Shown here: positions 23,201-34,434 of the stretch, in pieces
Position numbering within the stretch: the stretch's first letter is position 1
Layout: every line of letters begins with the position of its first letter
Origin: Pyrus communis
Lineage: Eukaryota; Streptophyta; Magnoliopsida; Rosales; Rosaceae
DNA length: 64,000 nt
Direction of reading: 5' to 3'
NCBI RefSeq assembly: GCF_963583255.1
Contig: NC_084807.1
Span: 5,312,872-5,376,871, forward strand
Made by a program: the position numbers and the translations under genes
Notes under the pieces: generated by a model
What the model was told of the DNA's origin: nothing
What the model saw: the letters and a program-made list of their open reading frames with translations, nothing else
Databases searched by the model: none

Positions 23201-26200
23201 AAGATCTTCACCTAAGTAGGTCAAAGAAAAAGCATATGAGCATAATTTCAGTGGGAATGGGGGCCCAAATGAGATAAGGATGAGGATTGGAGATCACAAA
23301 GCACCAAAGAATGAACGTTTTCATTATCTTAGAACTATCTTGCAAAAAAAGGGAGAATTACATGGAGATCTCAACCATAGAATACAAGCTAGATGGATGA
23401 AGTGGAAGAGTGCATCATGTGTGTTGTGCAATCGTCGTATGCCACTAAAGATCAAGGGGAAATTTTTTTGGACGACAATAAAGCCAACGATGCTTTATGG
23501 CACAGAAATGTTGGGCGGTCAAGCATTTAAGAATGAGGATATCCGAGGTCAAGTAAGAGTGGCCACAATTGAAGATAAGATGATAATATCGGTTTGGGTG
23601 GTTTAGACATGAGAAACGAAGACCTACAAATGCTCCGGTTAGAAAATGAGATTATGAGATAGAGGCAAAAGAGGTAGGGGAACACCTAGGAAGACTTGGA
23701 AAGAGACTTTAAGAAAAGACATGAAATACTTGGAACTAACGGAAAACTTGAAGCAAAACCGAGTGCAATGGCATTTTAGGATTCATATAGCCGACCCACT
23801 TAACGGGATAAAGCTTTGTTGTTGTTGTTGCTTATAAGGGGGGATTCTTTCCACCAATAGAGCTAAACATATGGAATTCAACTTAATATTTGGAGGTTGC
23901 AATTATAGGGGTTTCAACAGAACTCTTCTGATACAGTTTGTTGGTTAAAACTATTCTTAAGCTACAAACCATAGGCCAACAATTATTTACAACAATAGTA
24001 GTGGTAGGTGGTCTACTCTTAAGTAACAACTAAGTCACAGTAACCAAGGTGCAGACCATCCCTTGATTTCCATTAAACAACTTCTTCAGTACTACATGTA
24101 ACAACATCATCTTAAAGGAGATGCCGAGTCTGGTCCAAACAAGTTTAACCTAACTGAATTATACAGAATAAACTCAATCACTGCTCAACAACTCAATCTT
24201 TAACTTATAAATTCAAGCTTGGCTTACAAGAACATGAGGACTGGCAGCCTCATTGACTAGAAATAACTTAGGCTTTTCATCAATTTTACAATTTTCCAAT
24301 AATCTTTAATGTATTTGTAATCTTTCAGGTTTTAATCTGAAAACAAACCAAATAGCAATGGGTCCTGCACCCTAAAATATACTAGATAATGACCAAAAAC
24401 GTGGAAGTAGGGTTGAGTTATAAACAAAAAACTCTACATCTGTCAGTGAAGAACCTGTGCTTTGGAATTCAAGACTACACTACTAAGGACAGAACAGCTC
24501 ATGCTACCTTCATTACTGATAAGAGTTCAACATTACCGAGATTTATATATACTGCTTACATTTGTTAAATCTATTTGCGGATCTTCCATAGACTTGTAAA
24601 GCATCCCTTTAAACTCATGCATCACTTTCTCAACCTCTTCAAGTACCCGTTTCAGTATTCCCACCTGCGATAGCAAAGGTATATCTAATTTAGTAGAAAT
24701 AGAGCACTCTAACTCAAATGAATGAACAGATTAGAGATACCTAAAAGCCTGACTAAGCAGTATTTAATCTAAATAAATTAGATAGTGGAATGAATCAGCT
24801 GTCAGTAGAGTGTTGTGACAACTATTATCAGTATCTTTTTAAATATTTACATAAGAATTAAAAACTAAATACAAGACTAGCACATATGCGACTTTCTTTC
24901 CAAACATATGTACAATGATTTTCAACAAATACATTAGTTGATGCATAGATGCGACTTAAAGAGCTTTAAAATTGTCTAATTTTACCCACAAAAAAACACA
25001 AAGTCAAAGTTAATACAGATTGTTTCATACATGAGAAGGCAGAGCAATCGATTTGGCCTTCTTGTATTCCCTAACTGCCAAGTCATATTCTCCCTTGCTT
25101 ATGCTACCACGAATTGTACTGGGCAAGTTGAATAGCGTTCGGAACCTCTGTAGCATTCCTTGCACGGACCTGATCTTCTCAGCTTGAGCCTATAAATATT
25201 CAAAAACTAGATGAAGCTTATATCATCCAAGTTGCATAACCGCACATAAACCTCCAAAGGTAAAATATTTACATATTACCAACCTGTCTCTCAAATAGAG
25301 GCTGGAATGCACGATTAGCCAACGAACTCACTCCTTGCATACAGTTAAACAAATGAGAAGTGCCTGAACCTTCAGGGTCTTCTTCAATCCGCTTTAACTT
25401 TGACTCAATATCTGTTAAAGTATCAATATCTTCCATGTCAGAAATAAAAAAACATCCCAAGTATAACTAGTATCTATGCTTTCTATGAGCTTTCACATGT
25501 TTATACAATAGGAAGAAATAAATAAATGCACAAGGCAGTTGTCTCTCAGTCCAATAGAACTAAGCTCACAAGCAAATCTTATACATAAAAGTAAACCAAC
25601 TGTCGTATTTTGATGTGCTTTCCACCAACGTACTCCAATTTACAAAAGTGGCTATTCCAGAAATGCACGACAAATGCTGATAATTTACAGCTAGATGCTA
25701 TTGGATAGTTACCACATGAACATGATGTCTCCACAAGATTAACATGCAGGTAAAGGAGTACGTTGACATAGTGATCATGACAACTAGCTACCTTTTCTTT
25801 TGGGTCTGAAATTAGGAAGACTACCAAACAATGTTTCTCTATTTTCTGTTTTACCTTTCAAACAAGTAACTAACTACACTATGTCTAGATATTACACATG
25901 GCCCAGGCCCCCAAGTGATATGAACAATTTTTACCATCAATTGTGGTTTTGCAAGAGACAAAGCAGTCAAAATTGTCTTTGACCAATTGTTTTCTCTGCT
26001 GAGTTCGTCCTTTAAGATCACTTTTTAGAGCAAGAGCACCAGCCTCCAAATCTGCTGCACCAGTATCTTGGTGTATCCGTGAGATAAAGAGCTTGGCATC
26101 AAATTTCTCGGAGAAATACAACAACTTCTCTGTAAATAGTTCAGCTCATGTATTAGTGTTTGTTAAGCAAAACGGCAAGGTGGTACTAGAAACTTGAAAG

Positions 26201-27125
26201 TCGACTAGATACAAAGAGTAAGAAGATAATGCAGCATAGCAAGAACGAAGATGCTACATTACCACGAAGGTTGTTATCCAGTTTGTCATTCTTGGACGGA
26301 GAATGGTCGGATGACTCAGTAATCAATCTTAAGGTTTTGTTGTCAATGATCCTGTAAGAACAGTACAAATGCAAATGTAGGTGAAGAGTGAGACCCTCAC
26401 ACTAAATAAATTTGGAAAATAGCGGAATAAAGTGCTAACCCCAAGCCTAGGGGATCAATGCATTCCATGCCCCGTGGGAATGACTGTAAATTGTTAAGCC
26501 CCTTCCGTGCCAAGCCCGCTGTGGAAACTTTGCGCTCAACCTTTTGGGCCACTGGTGCTGATCTTGTCTCTCGCATTTCACGAACCCTACGAGCAAGCTG
26601 ACAACACAAACCCCAAATCATTTCCCAAAATTGAAAACACAAAGCATTCAATTAACCAATTCTCTTCAAATGTGTATCAATGTATACCTCAGCCTCGTCG
26701 ACGTGCTTCCAGCAACCAGGCTCTCCGCCGTCCCAAGCGGCATCATCATCTCCTCGAGAACCACGTCTGGCGGCAGCAGCAGAAGCAGCCTTGCCTCCTC
26801 GGAACCGCGCGCGCTGCTGATCTTTGGCGGTGGAGTCCTCATCGCCGCTGGATATGCTGAGCATGTCGACATCGGATTCGTCGTCCTCCTCCACCGCACG
26901 CCGCCTGTTGCCGGTGTTGCTGGCTCTGGTGGCTTGGTTGGGGGCAGGAGAAGCGGCGGGTTTACGCGGCGGTTGTTGGTGGGGCTGCTGGACGTAGTTG
27001 GCGACGGGGGCAGAGCGGGAGTTGCTGGAGGTGGGTTTTTTGTAGTTGACGTCGCGCTGTGATTGTTCCTTTAGAGCCATCTGGAGGAGCTCGTCTTCGT
27101 CCAGGTCGTCGCCGTCGCTCGACAT
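14259..27125 (-). CDS. SEC5: Exocyst complex component SEC5
   Basis: Twenty-one exons on the minus strand: 26688-27125, 26440-26597, 26263-26351, 25935-26129, 25284-25411, 25031-25189, 24560-24664, 22331-22405, 20383-20520, 20104-20289, 18771-18914, 18128-18254, 17840-18050, 17576-17691, 17274-17499, 16436-16529, 15893-15970, 15734-15790, 15283-15432, 14742-14954 and 14259-14474. They join in one frame to 1100 residues; Arabidopsis SEC5A is about 1090. SEC5 is a subunit of the octameric exocyst that tethers secretory vesicles to the plasma membrane. Features are the N-terminal MSSDGDDLDEDELLQMALKE; a low-complexity acidic/serine region to about residue 130; AWDGGEPGCWKHVDEAE; the conserved core with GMECIDPLGLGIIDNKTLRL, SRIHQDT and DNFDCFVSCKTTIDDIESKL; long helical stretches; and an NRRR C-terminus. 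Introns 7 and 8, the largest, contain RTE LINE remnants on the opposite strand. SEC5A and SEC5B cannot be distinguished here. Confidence 0.95.
18967..19050. repeat. Two-copy tandem duplication in SEC5 intron 10
   Basis: A unit of about 41 bases (AAAAAATTAGATCATTTC..., ending ATAGCAACACAAA) occurs twice back to back upstream of exon 11 in transcript sense. The near identity of the copies indicates a recent slippage or duplication event. No effect on splice sites is apparent. Confidence 0.8.
21213..21835 (+). mobile_element. Decayed RTE-type LINE fragment in SEC5 intron 8
   Basis: On the + strand, frames interrupted by shifts encode pieces of a non-LTR reverse transcriptase: HIQDDIP, then ELDGDLKHGIQAGWTKWKSA, MCGHTRIGRM and ENQLRWFGHV. 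The fragment closes with CCGACCCCACTTAGTGGGG and a TTGTTG-type tail, as RTE elements in woody plants do. Between DDIP and the next block the active-site strand and following sequence are missing, so this copy is internally deleted. It is antisense to SEC5. Confidence 0.75.
22684..23835 (+). mobile_element. Decayed RTE-type LINE fragment in SEC5 intron 7
   Basis: The open start encodes reverse-transcriptase motifs DNQFGLIPGRSTMEAIYLLR and VFTDLEKAYDRIPQ, followed by stop codons. HIQDDIP, then shifted frames with GDLNHRIQARWMKWKSA, continue to a CCGACCCACTTAACGGG terminus and a (TTG)n tail at about 23817-23830. The RTE assignment rests on these motifs and the simple-repeat tail. The 5' part (endonuclease) is absent. 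It is antisense to SEC5 and sits in its 2.15-kb intron 7. Confidence 0.85.
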
Positions 27126-28565
27126 TGCTGCGGATTCTGCTTCTACCTCGACACACTTTCGCAATTTCAGATTTCAGATTCTGAATTTCTGAAAAATCCA
27201 GAAAAATTGTGAATGCGGAAGGATCTGAAGTTTCCCAGCACAAAATTGAGACCCAATAACATCACACAGCCATGTGTTTACAGCGCTTCGCATTCAGTTC
27301 AAATTACCAAGAAGTCTTCCGTACTGAAACAATTAGCCTATATATTATGCTCACTAGCTACTGCTCTTCGTACACCTTTTTCAACTTTTTTTCATTTTTT
27401 TTTTTTGTTAATTTTTGTTTATTGATTTTGCTTAAATCATTTCATCTACAGTTGAAAATATGTAAAAAATAAAAATAAGTATACATAGCATCAGTCGTGC
27501 TCATTTCAAAAAAAAAAAAAAATTTTGTTGAAGACGGTTTCAAAGAGTGTTTATGTAATTAACTCATAACAAAACACATTCATGTGTTAAAAAATTTGAT
27601 TCGATGTTCGAAAATTGAGAATAGTGCGTAAAAAATAAAAATAAGTGTGTGGATAGCACCAGCCATGCTCATTTGATAGTTTATTTTTGTTTCTTTTTAT
27701 TTTTAAAAGACTATCTCAAGGAATATTTGTGTAATTAACCCATAACGAAGCACTTCCCAGTGTTAATAAATTTAATCATATGGCCGAAAATTAAGAAAGA
27801 TGTGTGAAAAATACAAATAAGTTGTATGAATAGCACCTGCCATGCTCATTTCATAGTTTTCTTTTCTTTTTTTTTTCTTTTTTTTTTTTTTTTTTTTGGT
27901 GTAAGACGGTCTCAATGATTGTTTGTGTAATTAACTCATAACGAAGCTCTTCCACGTGTTAACAAATTGGTTTCCTACCCTATTAAAAAGAACTGAAGTT
28001 AAGTCACAAGACCCTTTTTTTTTTTCTCAATTTTTTTTTTTTTTTCAAATTACCAAAAACAATTAGTCGAACAAATTTTAAAATTTGAGAGACTTAAAAT
28101 GTAGCAAATCATACGGTGTTTAAACAATCTCCACATCTTAGACCATCAATCTTCTCAAATATTACTACTTCTCATCTGTTATTGTCAATTCAAATAGGTC
28201 AGCCTGAAAAGAAAAAAACACAAGGGCAGTAAAAACCCGATGATCATCGGGAAGTCTGGTGTGCGCGGTCCACTCCCTTATACATATGAGAAGAAAAATC
28301 AAAATTTATTTCGTAATCAAGAACGTCTCTTAGTTGTACGAAAAAAAGTTTATACACAAAATGCATTCACAGAACCCCGGGATTCCCAAGACAAATACAA
28401 ATCAAATGTGCATTTTGAAAAGCTAGACGCTTCTCTTCTCCGTTTCTGTGAATGCTGCATAGACCACTACAAGAATACATTCTGCGGGCCTCAAATAACT
28501 GGCATAGTTTGTGTCCAGTCGCCGCTGCTACTTCCTGTGGCTTGTACAGAATGGATGATAAGTCA
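27126..28565. other. Spacer between SEC5 5' end and PHF1 3' end
   Basis: SEC5 and PHF1 are in tandem on the minus strand, so this interval should hold the SEC5 promoter and the PHF1 3' UTR. It contains several long T runs and the three-copy tandem repeat at 27455-27970. I see no open reading frame of interest. Confidence 0.6.
27455..27970. repeat. Three diverged tandem copies of a unit of about 170 bp upstream of SEC5
   Basis: Each copy begins with an AAAAATA(A/C)AAATAAG block, followed by ATAGCA(T/C)C and (C/A)TGCTCATTT, a poly(T) tract, a GACGGTNTCAA- or GACTATCTCAAGG-like block, TTTGTGTAATTAACTCATAAC and CACGTGTTAA-like sequence. Copy starts fall near 27460, 27625 and 27798. No gene lies inside. 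The repeat is 330-850 bp upstream of the SEC5 start codon and so may overlap its promoter. Confidence 0.75.
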
Positions 28566-31500
28566 TCACATATCCACCGGACCCCAAATATTTCTATCAT
28601 CAGAAGACGGAGACTCTCTTAAAAATGCTCCAAATTGCGGTCTTGCTGGTTGATTTCTTCCAAGAGGGAAGTTCCAAAATGAATCAGAGTTCTCAAAGAA
28701 GATGTAAAATGCGACAGCGGATGCTAAAAACAGCCCTAACAGCACCAGATAGATCTGCCACTCTGCATTTTTTGAAACAGAGGGTAAACAAAATTGTCAA
28801 CCACATACGCACACGCACGCTCACACACACACAGACACAGAGGGAGAGAGATACCTTTCCAATCTGCTGGAACAGTTAACTTAGTCACCACGGCTCCCCA
28901 TTGATTAGAAGTACTAAGCACAACCCTGAAACCAAGGAATATGTTAGTCTAAAAGAACCAAAAGGGGAGCAAATTGCAGATAATTTTTTTTTCCAGGTGA
29001 CAGATACAATATCTGAATATACTACAAAGACTCATCTCGAAGTTGAATTTCATTACACGTATCAAGCAAGGGTTAGTACTCATTCCAATGCAAAGTATCA
29101 AGAATCAAGACAAATGTTGTTCAGCGAAGACCAACAGAATCAGGACGTGTAGAACTCGTTGGAAAGCCTTACCTTTCAGTTGGACAGAACTCCAAAGTTT
29201 CAATGCCTGTTCCCAGATGTAGCCTCTTACTCCAGTGGCAAATTTCCATTTTCTTAACTTCCACCACGCATACATCACCATCTTTGCTTCCCCTTCAATT
29301 TTAAGATTAAACAAGTGCATATTAGCCAAAGTGATATCATAAACCATGTTACACACGCGGCATTCTCAAATTTACCAAGTCATCAGAACATTGTCTCCTA
29401 ATGCTTTGTTACTCATCGTAGAATTGAAGAAAGAACGTAATGAATCACTTTGTTTTAATAAATAAATAGAAAATTGAATATACGTTGTCCTCCCTCTTAC
29501 ACGTGTGTGCATGAACAGTGAACGAATACATGTGTAACCACACCAATATGTGTGTATCAAGTTATAAGTATCAACAAACCATCAATAAAGTATCCACCTA
29601 CCAGCAATCTTTAACTTTCAAATCGATGCACCAGCATAGAAATTTGTTGTCTAACAAATTGTCAGATAAAGCCTAGTACTATAAACAAAAGGATCAAATG
29701 CAAAGTTAAGTGCTTACAGTGCAAGATATTTCCCGTCTTTGCTGACAGACATAACAGAAGCAGACTTTTTAAGTAGCCGCTTATGCCCAATTTTACTCCA
29801 TGTACTTATGTCCCAAACTGCAGTGAAAGCTTTATCGCCTGTTTGATTCATACAAGTACATTTAGATGCCAAGAAACAATAATATAGCAGTCTAGATTAT
29901 TTGCTTCACAGTTCAGAGAGGTAAACCTTTTTGAACAGTGCAAAACAGAAAGGGTTTTGTCCCATCTTTAGAAAACCGGCATAGTTCAATCTTTTCATCC
30001 TGCACAAATAAAACCCCGAACATTAGGCCGATCCGACCAAAGGAAGAAAAAACAAATATTATACCAATATAGAAGAAAATCCACAATATATATTCAAAAG
30101 TTAAAGAAATCATCCATACTGAGGTGTGGGTCAAAGTAGTCAAAGGAACACCATCTTCCAGCTTCCATATTCTTGCTGAGCCATCAGTAGATGTTGAAGC
30201 TAAAAATTCGGTGTCTAGGCTAGAATATAATATGAAAATAGATCGGAATATTCAAAATCTAGAATAGGACATGTATGGAAGTCGTCTTACAAATAAAATT
30301 AAGTCAATAGACAAAAGAAAAAGAAATCCGTTAACGCCTATTATTTTTCATTATATTACCAACTCGTAATTTTTTATACTAGATTTAATCAAGACTAAGG
30401 GCTGGTTTGGTATTGATGTGCTTTGAAAAAAAGCTGCTTCTGCTGTGCTGTGAGAATAAGCAGCTGTGAAATAAAGCAGCAGAGTGTTTGTCAAACTTTT
30501 TTGTAAAAGTGCTTTTAAAAAAAAAAAAGCAGTATTAGAGTGTTTGGTAAACTTTTATGTAAAACAGATGTGAAAAAAAGCCGATTTTTCAAAGCTAGGT
30601 TTTGCAGCTTCTTGTTTTTGGCTTTTTTTCATCCAAAACTGTGAAAAAAAACTGAAGCTGAGTGTTTACCAAACACAAAAACAGCTCCCAGCTTTTTTTG
30701 ATAGCAGCTTTTTTCAGAATCACCTCAGTACCAAACCAGGTCTAAGATGCTTCAACAATGAGTTCAGAGATTCTTTGATGAGTGGAATAAGTACTGCAAG
30801 AAAGCATAATGGTGTTCTTCTACATAACTACATTGACGTTGTTGAAAATATTCAACTCCTTTTACAGTCATATCCCAATGCAAGGAGATGAAAAAAAATA
30901 TCGGAGTTTATAAATTTTTTTTTGTTTATAGGCGTTGTCCTGCATAAGCAAAACAAGCTTGTTTCTCACCTGAAATCCATATCACGCACAGAGTTATGCG
31001 CATTTGGTTCATCTAAGATTATTCGCAGGCTTGGCCACTCCAGAATTCTCAAATGCCCATCCTATAGTTGATTAGGACATAAATAAAAACATGTTTGGAA
31101 CAAAATAAAAATTAACTAAAATAGAAGCACAAGAAGTCAAATTATAACAATAGGGGAGTTAAAGTTTATTGCTTACCACACCGCCAGTAGCCAATTTAGA
31201 TCCATCAACACTAAAAGCTAGGCACTTCTGTGGACCGATTCCTTCCAGAGGAGGTGGTTCCTTTGCCAACAGCTTTGCAGTTGATTCTTGGCCATATAAC
31301 TCAAACAATCTGCAATCACCACAAAAACCTCATTCAATGGCTAGTTGCGTGGGAGGCATTGACACACTAGAATGTCAATAAAATTTCAGCTAAAATGTCA
31401 ATAAACGTACAAGCTAACACAGGAGGAAGAGCATAAAGAGAAGACGATGGACTAGTCCATGAACAATAGTAAGCTGGACACGAAATTCATAGAAAGTATC

Positions 31501-33491
31501 ATCATCATCCTTTTGATTCTCTATTCATATGAAAATTATGTTCATCGGTTTCAGTGGGATCAAAAAATAAAAAATAAATAAAATAAAATAAAAAAGCAGA
31601 TATATCAGGACAATACAGAATCGCTAAGAACAAGACCAAATTATCTTTTGGGTTCTAAATTCCAACTGGCTCAAATGACTAAGATATCCTTTCCAATGAA
31701 ACGCGGGAATATATTTCACAGATCGGTGTACCTCGTTAATCCTTTTGCAGCACTAATAGTATACTTTAAGGGAAGTGATTTTCCCACACCATTTTTAGCC
31801 TTTTACACACTCCTCTTAAATCATGGCCGTTGATTCCGTTTGATTTATCCAATTCGATGACCATAAAAAAAGAAGGGTGTGAAAATCACTTCCGACTTTT
31901 ATCATAACATTCAAGCTGTGAATCATGTGGTAAACTTTTTAACAATCAAACAGAGAGCTACAGTTTGCCCAACAACATCAGACAGCATTTCCATGTCAAA
32001 GTTGAGTCCCTAATTAGATTCCAAACTGGTTTGTGATACCATAGAATGTGAAGGCTTCATTGAGAAATTCACCGGTTAGAGAGAAGAGGATCACTTTAAC
32101 TATCACAAGACCCAATCCAAACTTGGTTTATAGTGATGATCAACATTGCATATCATATTGTTAGAACATCTACTATTGTTTAACCTGTACCACGTTAGAC
32201 ATACAAAATGATAGAGATTACGTTGATTTTGTATGGGTCGCACATGCGTCACATGTCAAGGAAAAAGAAAAGCTCCAAGGGAACCATAAAATGGAAATTT
32301 CATGCTCACACGAGAATGACATATCCCTCTGCACATGAATTGTGAACATGGTAAGGGACCGTTTGGAAATGCTTCTCTAGAAAGCCCTTCTGCTCTTAAG
32401 TGCTTTTATTTGAAGTGTTTCTATCATAAGCGCGTCAGAATTTTTAATAAAATTTCAAATTCTTTGGTAAAAAACAATTCCAGGTGCTTTTCTAACCCAT
32501 AAGCACGTTGAATTTTTGCTGCCCAACAATGTTGGAAGAGTTTTTGGTTATCTAAAAGCGCTTTTGGCTTAAAATCACATCATACAGGTCCTAATTACCA
32601 CTAATTAGTCACTTGACTGTGTAACATAATTAAAGCGATGGATTTCTGACTAGAAACTTATATCTGTAGACTCAACCTTTATTCGATACAAGTTTTAGCT
32701 ATGAGAAATGCCTGGAAAGAGTAGATAAGCACATGTAAACCTTCAATTTGAGGATAAGAAACATACTAAATTTGAACAGACCCCACAATCTTTTCTCTTT
32801 TGAATATCTTAACAACTCACCAAACCTAAATATTCTAAGAATACTAATTCAGTATCAAATTTGAAGATTAATTACAGTTAAGAGCAAGATTTAATCATCA
32901 TTATTTAATTATCATAACACTATAAAACTTAAAAAAATAAATAAATAACCCAGAACCGACAACGGTAGGATTGATATAAAGCAACAAAAAAGTTGATAAA
33001 TTTGGAAATATAAAATACAAGTAGAAGAGAGAGAAGCTCACTTGCAGACACCATTGGAGGTAGAGCAGACGATGTCGTCGCCGCTTGGGTGCACCGCAAT
33101 CGAAACTACATCACCCTCCACTTCTTCAAGCACATATGTGCTCTACAAACAATCAAACCACCAAAACAGTCAACCCCACCCAACAGAAAAGTCAAACCCA
33201 ACCTTCATTCGAGCTCTCTTATGTTAACCCCTCAAACAAAACAATAAGTACCCAATTCACAGAGATTACAAAAAACACAGATTTTAGAGAGAGAAAGAGA
33301 GAGACCAGGGGAGAGGAGGAGTGAGAAGTGGTCTTGGGGTCGAAGGAGAAGACCTCGAGAACTGACGAAGAAGAAGAAGGAGAGCCCTTAGGCCTGGACC
33401 TCCCGAACACCACCCAACTGGCGTTTTCGGGCCGCCGGATCCACGACCCGCACGTGACCGGACCCTGCTGATCGGACCCACCACCCGCCAT
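28566..33491 (-). CDS. PHF1: PHF1, SEC12-like phosphate transporter traffic facilitator
   Basis: Ten exons: 33306-33491, 33042-33142, 31177-31309, 30970-31061, 30120-30219, 29927-29999, 29718-29838, 29173-29292, 28855-28925 and 28566-28762, giving 397 residues in one frame. PHF1 is an ER membrane WD40 protein related to the COPII factor SEC12; in Arabidopsis it is needed for PHT1 phosphate transporters to leave the ER. The N-terminus (GPVTCGSWIRRPENA), AVHPSGDDIVCSTS, GPQKCLAFSVDGSKLATGG, STDGSARIWKLEDG, DEKIELCRFSKDGTKPFLF and VTKLTVPADWKEWQIY follow PHF1 closely, and length agrees with Arabidopsis PHF1 (398). A single C-terminal membrane segment (about residues 337-356, LVLLGLFLASAVAFYIFF) places the propeller in the cytosol. 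Intron 4 carries a Harbinger-like MITE. The gene is divergent from UTP7, with a P1BS-like site upstream. The SEC12-like 2 paralog is less likely given the N-terminus. Confidence 0.95.
30399..30742. mobile_element. PIF/Harbinger-like MITE in PHF1 intron 4
   Basis: A 344-bp non-coding element has inverted ends GGGCTGGTTTGGTATTG and GACCTGGTTTGGTACTG (right end reverse-complemented) and a TAA direct repeat on both sides (30396-30398 and 30743-30745). A TWA target duplication is typical of PIF/Harbinger elements. The interior alternates AAGCTGC/GCAGCTT words and can fold on itself. It is the same family as 57617-57961 and 63792-64000. Confidence 0.85.
32350..32595. mobile_element. Decayed MITE-like repeat in PHF1 intron 2
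   Basis: The segment starts with GGGACCGTTTGGAAATGCTTCT and is filled with AAGTGCTTTT, AAGCGC and AAAAGCGCTTTTGGCT words ending near CAGGTCC. Its left terminus resembles the ends of the 12986-13848 element. Boundaries are approximate and no target duplication was established. Confidence 0.45.
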
Positions 33492-33728
33492 TCAATTCTA
33501 TTTCCGAGATAGAGAGAGACAGAAAAACAAAGAAGGAATTCAGGAATTCGTTTTATTATTATGTTGTCGTCGTTTTATAGAAGGAATGAAAAGGTCGAAA
33601 TCGAAAAGGATCACGTTGTTGTCGTTGTGGGTCCTACGTACGAATGTACATCAACGGCGGTGATGCTGATGACAAAGTTGTTGGTGGAAGTGGAACAATG
33701 TCAACGCCCTTGTCCAATTATCGGTAAT

Positions 33729-33736
33729 GGATATTC
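33729..33736. promoter_or_regulatory. P1BS (PHR1-binding) motif match upstream of PHF1
   Basis: GGATATTC fits the GNATATNC consensus bound by PHR1-type MYB factors during phosphate starvation. It lies 238 bases upstream of the PHF1 start codon in the PHF1-UTP7 interval. PHF1 is known to be phosphate-starvation induced in Arabidopsis, so this is a plausible functional site. One match to a six-base-specific motif can still occur by chance. Confidence 0.5.
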
Positions 33737-33772
33737 GCTCAAAATTCTACGCCTTTTATCCTTACACATTTC

Positions 33773-33819
33773 TGGGCTTGGGCCCAATTAAGGCCCATTG
33801 ATAGTTTGGGAACGGCCCA
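33773..33819. promoter_or_regulatory. Site II element cluster upstream of UTP7
   Basis: Four TGGGCY/RGCCCA motifs lie close together: 33773-33778, 33779-33786 (palindromic TGGGCCCA), 33792-33797 and 33814-33819. Site II elements bind TCP factors and recur in promoters of plant ribosomal-protein and ribosome-biogenesis genes, particularly with a telo-box, which follows at 33885. Confidence 0.65.
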
Positions 33820-33884
33820 TATCCAACCTTAGGCAATTTAACATTTGTCTCTATCAGTAAAACCCCTGCCCTAGTCCGATACAA

Positions 33885-33892
33885 AAACCCTA
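33885..33892 (+). promoter_or_regulatory. Telo-box (AAACCCTA) near the UTP7 transcription start
   Basis: The AAACCCTA word sits directly before a CT-rich leader, about 70 bases downstream of the site II cluster. Telo-boxes near the transcription start are typical of plant translation and ribosome-biogenesis genes, which fits UTP7. Confidence 0.65.
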
Positions 33893-34434
33893 CCGTTTCT
33901 CCTTCTCCCTCTCCCTCTCCCTCTCGAGCAGCAACAACTAAATCGCAGAGTCATAGAGGTATTGCTTTTGTTCATCCAACGTTGTATCAGAGAATGCATA
34001 CCAACTGTCGGATGATGATATGTCCTGTCAACATTTCCAATCTTGGTGTTTTGTTTTTTGCTTGCTCGCTATGTTCTAGTGTCTTGTTGCGTAGTTCTTT
34101 GTCTTATGTTTCTGTTTAATTTCTTACGTTTGTGATGGGGGTAAGGTTTCTATTCCTTCGATGCTTGAAAAATCCCGGAATTTGATTATCTCAAACTCCG
34201 TTGTTTTTCTCGTGCTTTTGGTGTTCGTTTATAACAAATTCACCATTTGAATTGGGTTGATTTGTGGGTGTGGCGCGTGAAAGATGTGGGTTTTCAAGCT
34301 AAAAGATTTATGTGCACCAGTTTATCATTTTTTTTCTTTGGAAAAATAAAATTTGAATGTCGTCGTTGAATTGTATTGCTCATCAAGTTTCAGGGTATTT
34401 TGCGTTTGAAGGATACGAAACTGCTGTAAGCTAG
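33893..34434 (+). other. UTP7 5' leader with a probable 5' UTR intron
   Basis: A CT-rich leader (CTCCCTCTCCCTCTC) ends at a donor after ATAGAG (exon to 33958, GT at 33959). The acceptor TTTCAG ends at 34393, and 41 leader bases precede the ATG at 34435. The transcription start itself is not visible; the intron is inferred from the splice-site sequences and the position of the start codon. Confidence 0.5.
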
